Shown: positions 9,101 through 23,216 of the stretch, piece by piece | Layout: every line of letters starts with the position of its first letter | Numbering within the stretch: the first letter of the stretch is position 1 | Assembly: GCF_020184175.1 (NCBI RefSeq) | Contig: NC_065531.1 | Location: 33,749,213 to 33,813,212, forward strand | Source: Aphis gossypii | Lineage: Eukaryota; Arthropoda; Insecta; Hemiptera; Aphididae | Reading direction: 5' to 3' | Length of the DNA: 64,000 nt | Notes under the pieces: model-generated | Told to the model about the DNA's origin: nothing | Database searches by the model: none | What the model saw: the letters and a program-made list of their open reading frames with translations, nothing else | Made by a program: the position numbers and the translations under genes

Positions 9101-12100
9101 GTAAATGCACTCAAAATTGTTTATTTATTTATATTAATCCTTTTGGAAATACACAACACACATAGAGAGAGAAATACCGTTGATTTGCGAGGGTACGTAC
9201 TATCCCTCTCCATTTGCTCACGTATAAATGTATAGATGTTTGCCAAAGTCGTATATCTGTTGCGTGCAGCGTAAGAGGGTTAATCGTCTGTACCGTTTTA
9301 TTTTTTTTTTTTATGTGGGTACACGAAAACTGTGTAAGAGCGGACGACTGTACTGTTCATTTTGCCAATCCAATCGACACAATAGACGAACAAATGCAGC
9401 AAAGAATTTTCACATAATTCAATGTCTACAGCTGCCGCACTGGTCCATTTCTATCATTAAACATTAGGATTGTTTGAAAGAGATTCTTCTTCTCGTTCTA
9501 TATATAGGTATGCTTACGTCACGTAACAAATCACGATTCATTAATTTTTATTTTTTTTATTTATATATCTATCTATACCTTTCTCTGTTAAACACAGCAA
9601 AACCATTTATAATTTATATTTTGGAAATGCATTTAAAAAAATATATATACCTATTTTAACTGTAACTATAATTTATTTTAAAACTAAAAATTGCAAAAAT
9701 AATGATTCAAATTTAATACTTAAACATATGAAAATAAAATGGTCGATATTTATATTAAAATAAATATATTACTGTAAAATAAACAATATTAAAATGTCAA
9801 TTAAGTGGCTTCAATATTATAGAAGTTTTGTACAGAATCATCTTGTTCGAACAAAATATTATTTATCGCCATATGTTCAAATTTGACGTTTGATAACGAC
9901 TGTCCTGCGCCTGAATGAGTAAAACAAGACAAGTGCTTGGCAGTTGACACACACTTTGCCACAGTCCTTATGAATATTAAAGTCCGGATTTTGATTAGTT
10001 TTTTTCAATGGAATGTCTACTGTATATACATAGCTTATTTCACACTATTTATGTTATGTAAATATCATAAGCCAGCTAACGGCTAACGGTTATTACGACT
10101 GTAATATATATAGGAACATACAAACGCATACGGAACAAGCGTCGTAATAATGTTTGTGGAATCTAATGTATAATATGTATATAATATTGCCGATATTCTT
10201 AATAGTCTAGTGGCATCGTTTACTGAAACCTTACGATAGAATTGCAAAGTAAACTAAGACTTATAATATATATTGTAGTGACTAGTGGAAACCTTATATT
10301 TGTATACAAGAAAATCGAACTAGCATCGCAATAAACCTTATAATATTATGACACAGTCGGAAAAAAGCAAAGGGTGATGATATTATTACTATAAATATTT
10401 ACGTGCATATAATTTACTTATAATATTGATGATAATAGTATACAAAATAATAAAATATACTGTACAGGAAAGGTAACAGCGTTATACTAAGGTAAAGTTT
10501 TAAAGTCTAAACTCTAAAGACAACATGCATTGGATTAATATTTTAACAGTTATAATACCATGATTATAATACGAAGTATGTATGAGAATGTTTTTAACTC
10601 TGCAAGATTTATGTAACTATTAGGTACTATTAAATTAAAATAAAAAAATACAATTCTAGAAGAGGTAAATTCGTATAGTAAGATTTTTAAATAAATTATT
10701 TTAGGCAAAACAAAAAAAAAAAATAGTTAAAAACGAAATAAACGAGAATTTTAAACGCATTAATGAATTATTCCCATATTATGTTAAAAGTAAAAAAGTT
10801 ATATTATATTGATTAGATAAAAATACATTAATGAAAAACCATTGTTGTATGCTGCAAGTGCATTTTTATATAATCGGTACATAAAACGACGATATTACAT
10901 AAATTGTAATTGATCTCACACACACAATTTATCTTTACACTCTTTGCTATTGGTTTTTAAATTTTTTGTGTTGCTATGTACCTATTTATTATTTACAATA
11001 AAATATTTTTGAAAGTTTAAGTGTTGTTTATACATCTAAGCATCTAACAAAATACTCAATAATATAATAATATGACGTACATACTTACTATTTTATATCT
11101 ACCCATAATTTTCAATTTTATAAATAATAGACGAGTTGGGATTTTCGTAAAATATATAGAGTATATTATTAATTATTCAGTAAGGCGTAAATAATCAAGT
11201 TTTAAATGAGTGTGAAATCGTGTTGGGGGCAATAATTTTACTTAACGATTAAAAACATATACGTAAGAACAATAATTAGTGGTTTGTGGTAAAAACTAGT
11301 AAACTACTATAATTAATGTAGTAATTGTCACATAATCTTTTTGTGAAATTTAAATAAACAATTTGACTGTTCAGCAGTTTTAAACATAATTGGATAAACC
11401 TTTGAGAAAAATAATTTCTAATTATCTATTTTAAGCTTCAAGCTATTGGACGCCAAAAAAGTTCAACTTATCTATATTTATAAACTTCCAGAGTAATAAT
11501 AGGTTTAAGTAAACACTCAAATATTTTAATAAATACTATTAGATTATTTAATGTAATATTCAAACTATAAATTTTTTAAACTTAATTTTTATTCTGACAG
11601 TAATAATTTTTAAATCTAAGCATTGTATGGTTTTTTTTAATTCATGGATGCTTTATAAATACAATTTTATCTATTGCATTAATTATTGAATTACTTTATA
11701 CGAGTAATAATATGCCTACTCATCACCACTGATTAAAGTAAAACATTTTTCTCATAACTAATGTTATTATACATGTACAATAAATGAAATAGACATAGCC
11801 ATTATAGAGTGCTCTTATTTTAATAAAATTAATTGTATTATTTATAGGTACAAATTTGTGCTTACAACCTTTATATAATCATTATTGTTTTATATAAATG
11901 TCATGTTATTTTACCCATATGTTGTGTGTATATACTTATTATAAAAAGCTGTATACGTTTTATTATGGCTCGTAAGTAGATTTACTTAACGAACCTTATT
12001 TATACAATGTATGACTATTATGTACTTATAATATTATGCAGTAAAGGATCAACTAAATTTCTTATATATATATGACTTCTCAGATATCAAATTTCATAAC

Positions 12101-12650
12101 AACTAGAATCATCGTAAATTTATGTACAATATAAAAATATATTTATAAATTATAAATTGTACATAAAATTACTTTTTCATTAATTTTTATTTTATAGCAT
12201 TTATTATATTTGATATAATTGTTTGAAACTCTTATTATTTTGGTGACGCAATCAAATGCCCAACAAGACGCCACAGTGCAGTTTAAAATATTAGCCGAAT
12301 CATATTACACGGTTTAGTATAAGCCATAAGAGTATAAGACATATTATAGAAATGCAAGCACATTATAGGTTGGTGGTATCTGTTTTGTTAATTATTACTA
12401 TAACATTTTAACTATGTTATAATTATTATTGTAATAGTGTTAGTATTTTTTCGTTATCCCAATATCCTGTTGTGCTTTATTTTTCTAATTATTTCTTGTT
12501 TCAAAGATATGATTTTATTTGCTATATTTTATACCCTATTCTTAGCTGTTAAATTGAAAATTATTATTATTATTATTTAATCATTAGTATACTGTCAAAA
12601 TATTTAGCCTTAAGCTATGCATTACTTTTAACAATTTATATTTAATGTTA
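5166..12650. other. AT-rich gene desert
   Basis: No protein-coding gene recognised. It contains an (ATT)n microsatellite (6064-6101), poly-T runs (such as 7996-8011 and 9300-9312), and a good splice-acceptor-like site at 5617-5637 (pyrimidine tract then CAG) that might serve a FoxD 3' UTR intron. A pair of overlapping opposite-strand open frames lies at 6872-7193. The + one (93 residues, ATG 6912) is charged but matches no family I recognise. Confidence 0.5.
6064..6101. repeat. (ATT)n microsatellite
   Basis: About twelve ATT/TTA units in tandem. Similar shorter arrays occur at 5880-5905, 25371-25391, 32157-32178 and 48423-48442. Confidence 0.8.
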
Positions 12651-12659
12651 TTGCATATC

Positions 12660-13060
12660 ACATATTATGCGAGAATGAATGAACGTCAAGTGATTAATGA
12701 GTACAGGGGAGTAAGGGGTATAAATAAGAGCATACAGGTCTTTAGTAGGGTAAAAACGAATACATAGCTGAATACTAGAGATATCTGTAAAGTTGAGGGA
12801 GCTCCAAGGAGAAAAGAAACAAACAGTAAGTTATACTCATGTTGTGCTTAAAACATATTATAATAGCGGAGAGTAAAAAATACCAAGGTCCTTGAGGAAA
12901 AATGCACATGGTTAATTGAAAAGTCCTTGAGCAGATATGGACAAAAAAATGGAGTTGGTATTCTTGTCTAAGTTATAGTATCAGATTATAATAGAATTAA
13001 ACTGCATGTTAAAATAGAACAAAAATGTATCTAGAAATCAAAAGTGGGAGAAGGGCTACA
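12660..13060 (+). mobile_element. Decayed LINE fragment, probable endonuclease region
   Basis: This stretch differs from its flanks: purine-rich, less AT-biased, and readable in short open pieces on the + strand. The clearest is around 12938-13020, which reads GQKNGVGILV, then a gap, then SDYNRIKLHVKIEQ. This resembles the apurinic-endonuclease part of LINE ORF2 proteins (the family pattern is ..NGVGI(I/L)V....SDR.I.LK). It has many stops and frame changes, and no reverse transcriptase follows. The family assignment is tentative. Confidence 0.35.
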
Positions 13061-13254
13061 TTTTTTCAGAGAAATAAATACATCTATAATTTTATTACAT
13101 AGTCAATAGATAATATAGGTAACATTAGAAAATTATACAGATAATATTTGATAACTACATTAACTATTTCATCAATATTTTAAGTTAATGAATTTTATGA
13201 CATGAATTATTTTCTATATAAATAAATACACAATAAATAACACTTCCAACTGCT

Positions 13255-13302
13255 AAAGCGACTTAGCCGCCTCCCTGAATCCACCCATGCCTGAATCAAG
13301 AA
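13255..13302 (-). mobile_element. Possible transposon-end relic
   Basis: On the - strand it reads CAGGCATGGGTGGATTCAGG followed by GAGGCGGCTAAGTCG. This GC-rich phrase stands alone in AT-rich DNA and resembles terminal sequences of DNA transposons that begin with GGCGGA/GGTGGATTCAGGG-type words. No partner terminal repeat was found nearby. Confidence 0.25.
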
Positions 13303-13880
13303 GTAATTATCAAAATAATATCTTTTTTTATTAACTAAATTAACAAATATGGTTTAATTTTATACTTTTCAAATATTAAATATTATATAACTAGATTATA
13401 AACTCTGCTTATTTTGTCACTTAACTAGAGTAAGGTAAGGTAATATTTATAATATATATTTTATTAATTTAAAGGATACTTTTCATTTACTGATGATTTT
13501 AAATTATATTTTATATATTTTTTTAGATTATCAATTTGTATTTTTTCTATTTCGATCCATTTATAATATAATTATATGTTCCTTAATGTCCCTTCAGATA
13601 TCTTTCCTGAGTTATTATTTATTAAAATAATATAGCACAAATAAAGCTATATAAACCAATAACTTTATCCTATCCAAATATATAATTGTCGAGTTGATAA
13701 AAGGTACCTTTACCTACTAAATATATATAAATAAAAAAAAACATGCTGGAAGCAAGATTTAAATCGAATCATACAATAATACACTCGGAGTATTTGTATT
13801 TCTAACGATTGTACGTGATTTGGAAACAACAGACTTTAAAAAAACTTTTCGTCGTTTCCTTTGTTAAAAGCGGGGATGAA
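13303..13880. other. AT-rich intergenic DNA
   Basis: Nothing recognisable apart from A/T runs. Confidence 0.6.
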
Positions 13881-13889
13881 TTACATAAA

Positions 13890-15135
13890 AAAAAAAAAAA
13901 AAATAGTCGCGTCAGATTTTCTTTTTTCTTCTAAACAGCCTACGGCCAACGTCGGCGTATCTCCTGGCGTGGGACCGTTTTGTATTGTTGTTCGTGATGA
14001 AAACGATGACACGATAACACGGCATCACCGTCGTAATCGTAGTCATAGCCGGGCCGTGTGCACAGTTTAATATTATATTTTGTTTGGGTAAACAATCGTT
14101 TATTTTATTAATGTGCGAGCGTACACGGTCTAACGTACTGCAGCAGTGTATGATATTATACGAATCGACGTATGGTAAAAAAAAAAAAAAAACAAACGGA
14201 GTAGGCAGAGGGTAAAATACGATTTAGATATATTATTATTGTTGTGTTTGCATTGACGTATGCGCAGTATAATATTATAATATATCTGGCATAATAGCCC
14301 CGATGACAACACATGATTGTTTTTGATAAGACCCGGAGGCTCACAAACTCGTCTTTTGCAGACATCACACATGCTTCGTGTTTAATACGACGTATATTAT
14401 AATAATACAAAAAATATTCACGATTTATCACGATCACCTGCGAGGACACGGTCCTTAAATATATAATATACACATGTGTGTGCGTGTTTACGTCGTCAAA
14501 ATAATATATATATATATATATATTAATATTAACGATATACCTAATAAATAATAATATAATATTTTATACGTGCGCGTGTGTGTGCGCGTTCGTGTACTCA
14601 ACAACGGTGCGACTGCAGTGAAGCTTTCGTCAAAGGGCAAAAGACAAAAGGGTCGGCGGCGGCGTGAGGGCAAATAGCCTCGGGACGTAATAATATGGCG
14701 GTAAATACTGATTGTGCGAGCGTGTGTATACAGTGTACGGCCGAACACTCGAAAACGTTTTACTTGCGCGGCGGCGGGTTTAGGATGTTTACACTGAGAG
14801 CTTCGTGGCGAACATTCAATTCGATTTTAATTTCATGCTTTGTCGCCTATACCACGATACGCGCGAGACGAAGGCGGCGGCGGCGGCGGTCGTGTAACGC
14901 GCGCGTCGAACAAACACGGTCGCGCGGCATTCGCTCTAGTGCGCCCGACGGCGGCGGCGGCGACGGGTGTAATGATTTATTGCGATTATCGTACAGACGT
15001 ATATTATTATTTATACTGTCGTATTATATTATATTATTATGCTCAGCGTGTCGTCAAAAAGCTCGGGAAACGCTCGTCGCACCGCCTTTTAGCCGGGTCG
15101 CAGAGCACTCGTACGTATAGTTGACCAATCGATTT
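13890..15135. promoter_or_regulatory. GC/CpG-rich island 1 in the desert
   Basis: Two CpG-rich cores (13925-14080 and 14570-15125) stand out from AT-rich flanks, with CGG/GGC runs at 14862-14890 and 14949-14965. A strong splice-acceptor-like site (a 19-base C/T-rich tract then AAACAG, ending about 13938) precedes the first core, and a frame stays open to 14070. The second core is open in two + frames at once (14695-15120, 14840-15124), which is typical of stop-poor GC-rich DNA rather than selection. It could be an enhancer cluster, a promoter, or an exon of an unseen gene. No protein family was recognised. Confidence 0.35.
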
Positions 15136-17190
15136 GCAGACTACTCAAAAATAACTCTGCCGACCGACAATGCAGATCGTTCGAGGTGTATTATTTGACT
15201 CGTGTGTATATAATATTATATTATGAAGTTAAAATATCAGAGGAATCTGAAACGTCGGTGTCAAACGCCTACTGCGTATTATTATATTGTCAACCACTTA
15301 GCCTATATGACTACAACAGCGCGGGGAAAAAATACTTGTCATCAATGAGTTGATAATTCAAATTATGACGGCGGTTGTTATACTCGTGTTACATAACGAT
15401 TCACTAATTTGTGTTATACAATATTCTTACATACTATAACGAGTTACCTACTGTTATTTTTTTTTTTTTTGTAGGCACCAAATGTGTAACATATTATAAC
15501 GATATTTAATTTCAGTTGAATAATTTTAAAGTACGTTCCTTCGTGGCACTTATATCGTGTAAAATATAATAGGTACCATCATATAAAATAATGTTTCCTC
15601 GTGCTAAGATTAAAATACTAAATAAATAACTTAACCTATTTATACAGTAAATCTTTTTATTGCTGATTACAACATTTCATATTTGTATTTAAATTACTCA
15701 TTTTCATGTATTATTTTTTTTAATTTAATGAAGCTGTGTTTCACAATAATTTGACTAATTTATATAAATTATTATTAGTTTATTATATTATGTATGTCTA
15801 GATTGATCATTAAGCACTATAAAGGCATTGAGTCTACGATAAAACACAAAGCCAACGTTAAACTCAGCGCTTTAAAGATCATATTATTATATAGCTTCTA
15901 AAGCACTCACAAAAAATACAGTACTTTATATTGTAAAATGTATACAGGCATTGTATAACACTCACCTATAAGTTGTATCTTTTTAACATTTTATCGTAGA
16001 ACTTTTTTCCATCTTTTTAAACATTTAGGGCTCTTAATTCTTAAATGTTATATATTTTTGTTTACAAAACTGACACTATAATATTATAACACTAAATAGT
16101 AACATATTAATTGTATAAAATGCATTTCACAGATTATAATATATTACATAATATGTATGATGTTAACAATAATTTAGTCCATGTGAGATAACCTATTTAT
16201 CATCTTATAAGTTGCATATTTCATATGGAATCAGAAATGTACTTTTTTAACTTATAAGACAATTTATAGAATAAATAGTTTACATCCCACAGTATTACCG
16301 CACACACAATATATATTATTTTGTTTGTCGAGTGAAATGTCGCTATAGTTTGGAACAACTGACGGAATAGTTTGACAACAACTACTGTGCTATTACACTC
16401 ATTACAGTCACTATATCATTTAAAGTTTCATGCGGTGTATAGTGTTAACAGTCTACTATATTATTGCTGCTTACTCAATGTTTCCTGACATCAGAATAAC
16501 AAAACACGCTCTGGCATAGCTAGATTGTTTTGCATGGTAAATCATAGTTCTTGGAGTTTGGGCTTAGAACCATTTGAAGTACCCGAAACTTTAAAGCTAC
16601 AACAACAATGATTGCGAATAACATCTATAGCATTATTATACATTTGTATTCGCACACAAATAACACGTTCATACGTAAAATGCTCTTCTATGCCATTGAT
16701 CGTAATAAAATATTTGTATTAGTAGGTATCATAATAATCAATGATGGATTAAATATTTGAAATTATGTTCACGTGATGTCCCGTTATCGCCGTTGTCGAT
16801 GACAAAATTATTATTAGCGAATATTTTGATTGATCGATTGGTACATCGATAAGCAGCATAACGCCAATAGTTGAAAGCCAAAGACCCTTCGGCTGTGCTT
16901 GTTGAGTAATGTTTTAATGTTTTTGTAAACGAGTTTCAAATGTAATTAGTCCAATAAAGGAGAAGAAATAACGATAACATTTTTTTGATCGTATCCTCTT
17001 TATTTTTGTTTATAAAATATGACACTTTTCATTTGAATTTACTCTCAGAGATGTTGTAAGACTGTTATATTTTTATTCTTCTATAAGACATTTTGCAATC
17101 TACACAGCACACACATATATTATAATATTGTGTTCCGTCTCTCCCTCTCTCTTCCTCTGTACACGTACACTCGTACATATATTTATATCG
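15136..17190. other. AT-rich intergenic DNA
   Basis: No gene, repeat family or RNA recognised. It contains a T12 run at 15458-15470. Confidence 0.6.
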
Positions 17191-17194
17191 AACA

Positions 17195-17660
17195 CACATG
17201 CCCGTATTTAGCAGCTTCAAAGTTTCGCTCCGTTTATAGTGCTATACTACAACACACACGCGTCCTACCCCGTCTCCGACGTTAAAGCATTTGCAAGGGC
17301 ACCGAGCTCGAGCGACGCCGTCAAGAGTGTATTTCCGTGTAAGTTCGACGTGGCGGCCTGTGGAATCTGACCGCAGCTGTGCGATGCGATTCGTGTATGC
17401 GACGAGACTATATGCTATTCTACGCTGTATAGGTACGTACATATTATATGGGTGTGAGTGTCCGTGTGAAAAACGTCGCATTTGTGCGCGCCCGTCTAGC
17501 TCTGCTCTGTCCCCACCGTCACTGCAGATTCCTTTTACACCGCCTCTTAGGCGCGATAAACTCCCGCAGTGTGAACTAATATATATATATATTATATATA
17601 TATACAAACACATACCGCCCCCACAACGGTTACTTTGGTAACTAGCAACCCTACCTCACA
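17195..17660. promoter_or_regulatory. GC/CpG-rich island 2
   Basis: CpG-rich patch flanked by AT-rich DNA. Both strands carry overlapping open frames of about 120 codons (17291-17641 + and 17242-17613 -). A mirror-image pair like this reflects base composition, since neither product has a recognisable domain and both run into a TA-repeat-encoded Ile/Tyr tail. Treated as a possible regulatory element. Confidence 0.3.
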
Positions 17661-20600
17661 TTTGTATACTCGCAACGACCGTATAACGGGATTCGTGTAA
17701 TACCAATATACGAAGTAACACTGCAGCTTTTCGCTATATCATACATATACATATAGTTTTAAGTTAATTAACAAGTTTCCAACGTTCCTCCTTTATAATG
17801 TTTTGAATAAAACCGGTTTCAAAATTTTAGAAAAAAAACCTACTTTTGAGTTTCAACTTAATCGCTTTAATCGCATACGTCAATTATGTATAATAACTTC
17901 ATAGATTTTTAATTTTTATTATAAAAATATTAAGACGTTTTTCTCTTGTCTTCTTTCGTTTTACGTATTTGTTTATATTTCTCTGATGTATGACTCATTA
18001 ACGTAAATCGTATTACCTATTTGTATTTCTAAAAACGGGAATAACATCGCATTTGTCATCAAACAAGAAAAAATAAAATAATCAAAACGGCTGACGGCTC
18101 GTTTCGGGATCTGAAGCTTGATGTTTCAGGTAATGCAAACATTGCAAACATGTGATGATGTCCTGACGTCTGATTCAACGATAACAGATCAAGTGTCTTT
18201 TTTTTCTGTTTATTTACATCGCGCACGATATATCTACGTTGTACGTTATTTTATATTATATATAGTTATCTAACCTATATACACAGTTTGCGTTTGTACG
18301 CTTTGTATATTTCACCTGATCGAGACAGGTATTTCACTCAATGAGCGTAGTTTTTACCCTCCGTACTCGACTTTTCGCTTGAATAACCGAAGCGCATAAA
18401 CGGCACCGTGGAAATATATTATTATATAATATAATGTACTACTGTATTCTTTCATTTCATAAAAATAATGTAGGTACCTATGTTATGAACAATCTAAAAA
18501 AACAACAATATCATTTATCATTTGTTTAACCAACCGAGTATATATTTTATGAGAAAGCACCGTACAATTCCTTGTACCCGTTCGCTATCTTGCAGCCTAA
18601 AAAAATATGGGCCATATCCGTTAACAATTCATGTCGAGTAATGTTCCTATGTATATTATGTTTGAGTCATTTAAAAACATTTTTTTTTTTTTACTTTAAA
18701 AATAAGCAATCTATAATATTTATTAGCAAGTAGTTACTATCAATTGACACTAGTTTTCTTGTCATGGCAATGGTCGGCTTTTAAATTCGCTTTTCTATCT
18801 TTTTTTAAGCTCTTTTTTCAATTATTGTATTCCATTTTAACAAATGTATGAAGTAATTGATTAGAACTTTGTATTTAGTTAACCAAAGTATATACAATAC
18901 AATTTCTATTTTTATTAGGCCCATTTGTTAATTTCTAATATTAAAATTATTATCTGAGACCCATACATTTGTTCATTTTAGTTGAGTTTTTTTATCGAAA
19001 AATAATGATATTTTGTAAAAAGAAAAATGTTTATAATTACCTATAAACAATAGCATACGTTGATGGTGAGGTAAATTGTGTTTTAGGAATTTAGGATTGG
19101 GTGGATAATTGATTGTTGGAATTGTTGATTTAATATTCATATAAATATATAATTAAGAGGAATACTACTTGTACCAGCTGGCTTGACTCAGTTACTATAA
19201 ATGTAAAAATAATTTTAAACGAAATAAGTGATTGGTAATTATCAAAAACCTTATCGTACTCTTGATCTATTAATGTATATCTAATATAATAATGAAATTT
19301 GGAAAAAAAATCGTCATTCATCATTGTAATACTATACTTGGTATAATAAAAATGTATAATTTAATTTGAATGTAAGAACAAATATTTTTTTTTTTTTTTG
19401 GAAGGAGCTTAAGCCTTAAAACCTAATCACTTGGGGATCCACTGTAATATAACTAATAAACATAATTTTGTAATATTTATTATATAATTGTATAGCTTGA
19501 AGAAAAATAGACGTGACTTAGTCTAAATAATATGTGGTGGAAAGCGAAAATTACTTTTATTTTTACTAGGAGAAAATTATTTCTCATTTGAGGATATTAG
19601 TCATGCAAATAATTTATAAATTGGAAATACATACCTAGCATCCTCAAGCACTTTTTTACGTATTTCTATACAATGCGTCACAATATCTTGCTTCGTAGTA
19701 GGAAAGGAGAAACAAATACTTATCTAAATTACTGCTTTTTTGAATTTTCGTTGGCATGTTCTAATAATATGTGAATTATTTGCCTTGAAACAAATTCAGT
19801 AACCATTTTGTGGCTAACAATCAACTTATTAATGTACTAAATGTAAGAAAACTAACAACACAAAAACAATTAAGAATTAAAATTTTATTTTACTAAAAAC
19901 ATAATATGTCCAACGCACAGTAAGTTAATAACATTATAAACAACACTAATAATAATGTTGTCTTATTAAAAACTGATTTTTATTTTTAACAAGAACGAGA
20001 TAGGATAAAAGCATAATACTGTATTATGTATTTTTAGGTAGGTATAGTACAAAAGTTAAGTTTAATTCAAGTATAATATAAATTACATAAATAAAAAAAT
20101 GTATATTTTTTATTCATTTACTTGGTTATTTTGCTAGCGTCCTGAACAATAGGGTTGTGTATAAATATATTTTTGCAACGGTTTAATGGTTGAAAATATG
20201 TACAAAAGAAAAATTATTTCATCAAAATAACTCGCTTTATCCTTTACTGAGGTTTTCATTAGTGTTTTATGTACCGCCATCATCAACGCAATACCTCCCT
20301 TTCTTATTCTCTGTTACAAAAACGCTTTTATTCCTCTCATATTATTATTATTATTTTTTTTTTACATTTATATTTTATAAGTCCGTCCTTTTAACTTTAC
20401 CCTTACCTTCCAACTATTGTACCGGCGAATAACCAAAACTGTAAACTGTTAGGAGCAGACTTTTAAAAAACCAAATCTAAATTACACAGTGGTTCTATTG
20501 TTTAACTTTTTGAAAGAATCGACTCTCCATTATTTCTACATTGCTCGCTTGATTTAAAGTATATATATATATATAATAAAAAATGAGGGGATAGACAGAA

Positions 20601-22585
20601 CAACGTATACTTAGTGTACTTATGAAAACACTGAAAGCAATTTAGTTGTATCAATATTGTTGAAAACTTTTTTATAATTATAAAATGTAATTCATAGAGG
20701 ATTATGTATAAATTGGCTTAAATTTGTAATATTATATAATATAATATTTTATTCACCATATATTTTTGTTATTTTTTTTTTTAAATCAATATATAATATT
20801 ATTGTAATTAATAATTTATAATTGTATTGCAAACCAATTAATAATATTAAAATTAATATGGTTTTATTAATTTTGTTTTAAATTTAAATTAAACTAATTA
20901 CTATAAAATATAATTATACAAATTATTTAAACGTCGTATATGTTTAGATTGCTTTATAAACACATTATAATATAAGATATAAAATTCAAATATTAACATT
21001 ATTAATAACCAAAATCGATTTATTTGTGTAACGAATAGTTATAAAAAAATAATTTTCGTGTAGGTATATAATATACATAACGTAATGCTAGTTAAGTAAT
21101 TTTTTCATTAAATAATTATAATATATAGCTGATAATATGTTATATAAGTTGCATTTAAAAATGTTTGTATGCTGTCTTGAAATTATTGAAATAGATGTCC
21201 AATTATACACAATATAATTTTGATTTTAATTATTTTAAGTACAGTTTATTACATAAGATATTATAGGTATAATATTATGTTAGAACACATATCGTATGTT
21301 ATCTACAATTTAAAATCATCATGTTATATGTTTTAGTATAGGTATATATGAATTAAAAAATATTAAAATAATATTATGTCATAGAATACAAACCGTTAAA
21401 CTTTGACTTCAGATCATTATGACTCACTCTATTTGGCAGTAGATGATGATATATTAGATAATTCTATTTTTCTTATTCTAAAATACAAAAATAAATGTAC
21501 CAAAGATCTTAATATAATATGTCTTACTGACTGTGAAATGTATATTGTCTTTAAAATATTTTTTCTATTTAATTAATTTGTCTTATTTTTCACACAAAAA
21601 GCTGTGTATAAGTTTATCAACTTTTAAATTTTAAAAACATTAAAATATAATTTTTTATTTTTAATTTATTCTTGTGATCATAAATCTATTTTATGATTAT
21701 CCGAAAGTAAAAAAATACACATTTTCATTTGCAACAAAAGTTTTTATGCTAATTAATATTATTAATAAATATATCATTGTTGTATGTAGAAGGAATGTTT
21801 ATTATTCCATCCATATAATCTCTATATTTTAAATAATTTTATAAAATATACTACTTTATGCGTATATGCCATAATTTATGACACATAAAATAAATGTTAA
21901 CTTGTAAATAGTTGACAAAGGAAAAATCGTTTGAAAAACATTTTTTTCGTGTTCAGTGGATATTGTAGAAGATTATGGGGCTTTAGGCTATTTTTAACTT
22001 TGTATGTATCTGTTGAGTTTATTTGAGCTTTTATTTTTGTTTTCCTAACTAACAATGCTCTGTTACCTGCAAAATAGTATCCAAAACAACTGCAGGTTGC
22101 TATAATAGATAATTAAACAGATAGCTAAGTAAAAAAAACAAAATAATGAAGAATATCAGTTAAAATTAAAAAGTATATAACTGACAAACCATGGTTTCAA
22201 GTGTTTCTATGCAATTCATTTGTAAGTACTTGAAACAAATGTTAAGTAAACAAGACATTTTGTTTGATACAATATTTATTAAAAATTTAAATAAATATAT
22301 ATTACCTAAGTTCAAAAAAAAAAAACTTAATTAGATTAGAGTAGTATGATGATTTTAACAAGCCAAATTATCATTATTGTAACAGGAATATAAAAAATAC
22401 GAACACAAAAATGTAATATACCCATTACCCATGTCCTATTGATAAATTTAAAATGCACGTATAGTATGCCAACTGTTAAGAGGCAGTCTCCAGAGTTGAG
22501 TAGAAATTTAGTCAAAGAAGATAATATTATGTATAATATATCGATATAGTTTAGTTTAGAGATATTAAATTCAATCATAGATTTC
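17661..22585. other. AT-rich gene desert
   Basis: No coding signal or recognisable element. Simple runs include T18 at 19387-19400, TA-repeats at 20561-20574 and an A-run at 22314-22325. Confidence 0.55.
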
Positions 22586-22589
22586 ATAG

Positions 22590-23190
22590 AATATTTTAGT
22601 TCCCACCGAAACTCGTGATAGGTAGCGCAAGGTCGCGACCGGCAAAAATGCGAGTAAAGTGAAACGACAATAAAGACGCGGTACAACAGTTCGTAATCGG
22701 ATACGATGCGACCGGTTTCGTGAAACTCGTGTCCACCACCGAGGCCCGGACTATTAACTCCGTAGTCCTGGTCTTGGCCGAAACGGAAAAATAAAGGGAA
22801 AAATGCCAATAAAACCGGTAGCACCAATTTACCCAAAACATATATATATATATATATATATTTTACATTATATTATTATGTAGTAGGCATACAAGGGATA
22901 CAGTGGTATAATAATAATAACAACAATAACAATACACTTGTATTATATTAAATGAGACATAATGCGCGGAACGTTTTGCTCTTGTGCCATTGTGGCGGCG
23001 GTATGTCCTCTGACGACCAAAGGGGGAGGAGAAACGACGGCTAGGAAAGACCAGTAGCCCGGAGACGGTCCGCCGCTAAATCAACCCGATCGAACACGAA
23101 AAGAACAACAATTGAAACGTGTCTCGAGCACCGACCGTAATTCTCTAAAAACGGTTTAGATTAGGATCTTTGTACGGGGGTGGTCGGTAC
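22590..23190. promoter_or_regulatory. GC/CpG-rich island 3
   Basis: GC-rich block (22595-22835 and 22965-23190) around a TA-repeat (22841-22860). On the - strand two frames stay open across 22596-22841. One starts with ATG at 22841 (81 residues). The other runs on to 22336 (166 residues) but has no ATG at its upstream end, only TTG, and upstream it is closed by a stop at 22873-22875. The long frame looks signal-peptide-like at its start but matches no family I know. More likely a regulatory island than a gene. Confidence 0.3.
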
Positions 23191-23198
23191 TATATAAG
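23191..23198 (+). promoter_or_regulatory. Canonical TATA box (TATATAAG)
   Basis: TATATAAG preceded by a GC-rich block (GGGGGTGGTCGGTAC) and followed by a CA repeat. Unlike most TATA words in this window it has non-AT flanks. Transcription would start at about 23220-23225, right at the ATG of the 147-codon ORF that follows. It may drive a non-coding RNA. Confidence 0.3.
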
Positions 23199-23216
23199 CA
23201 CACACACACACATAGT

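Noticed and set aside
17242..17641. Two opposite-strand frames of about 120 codons
   Set aside because: Overlapping mirror frames in a CpG island, tails made of TA-repeat codons, no domain.
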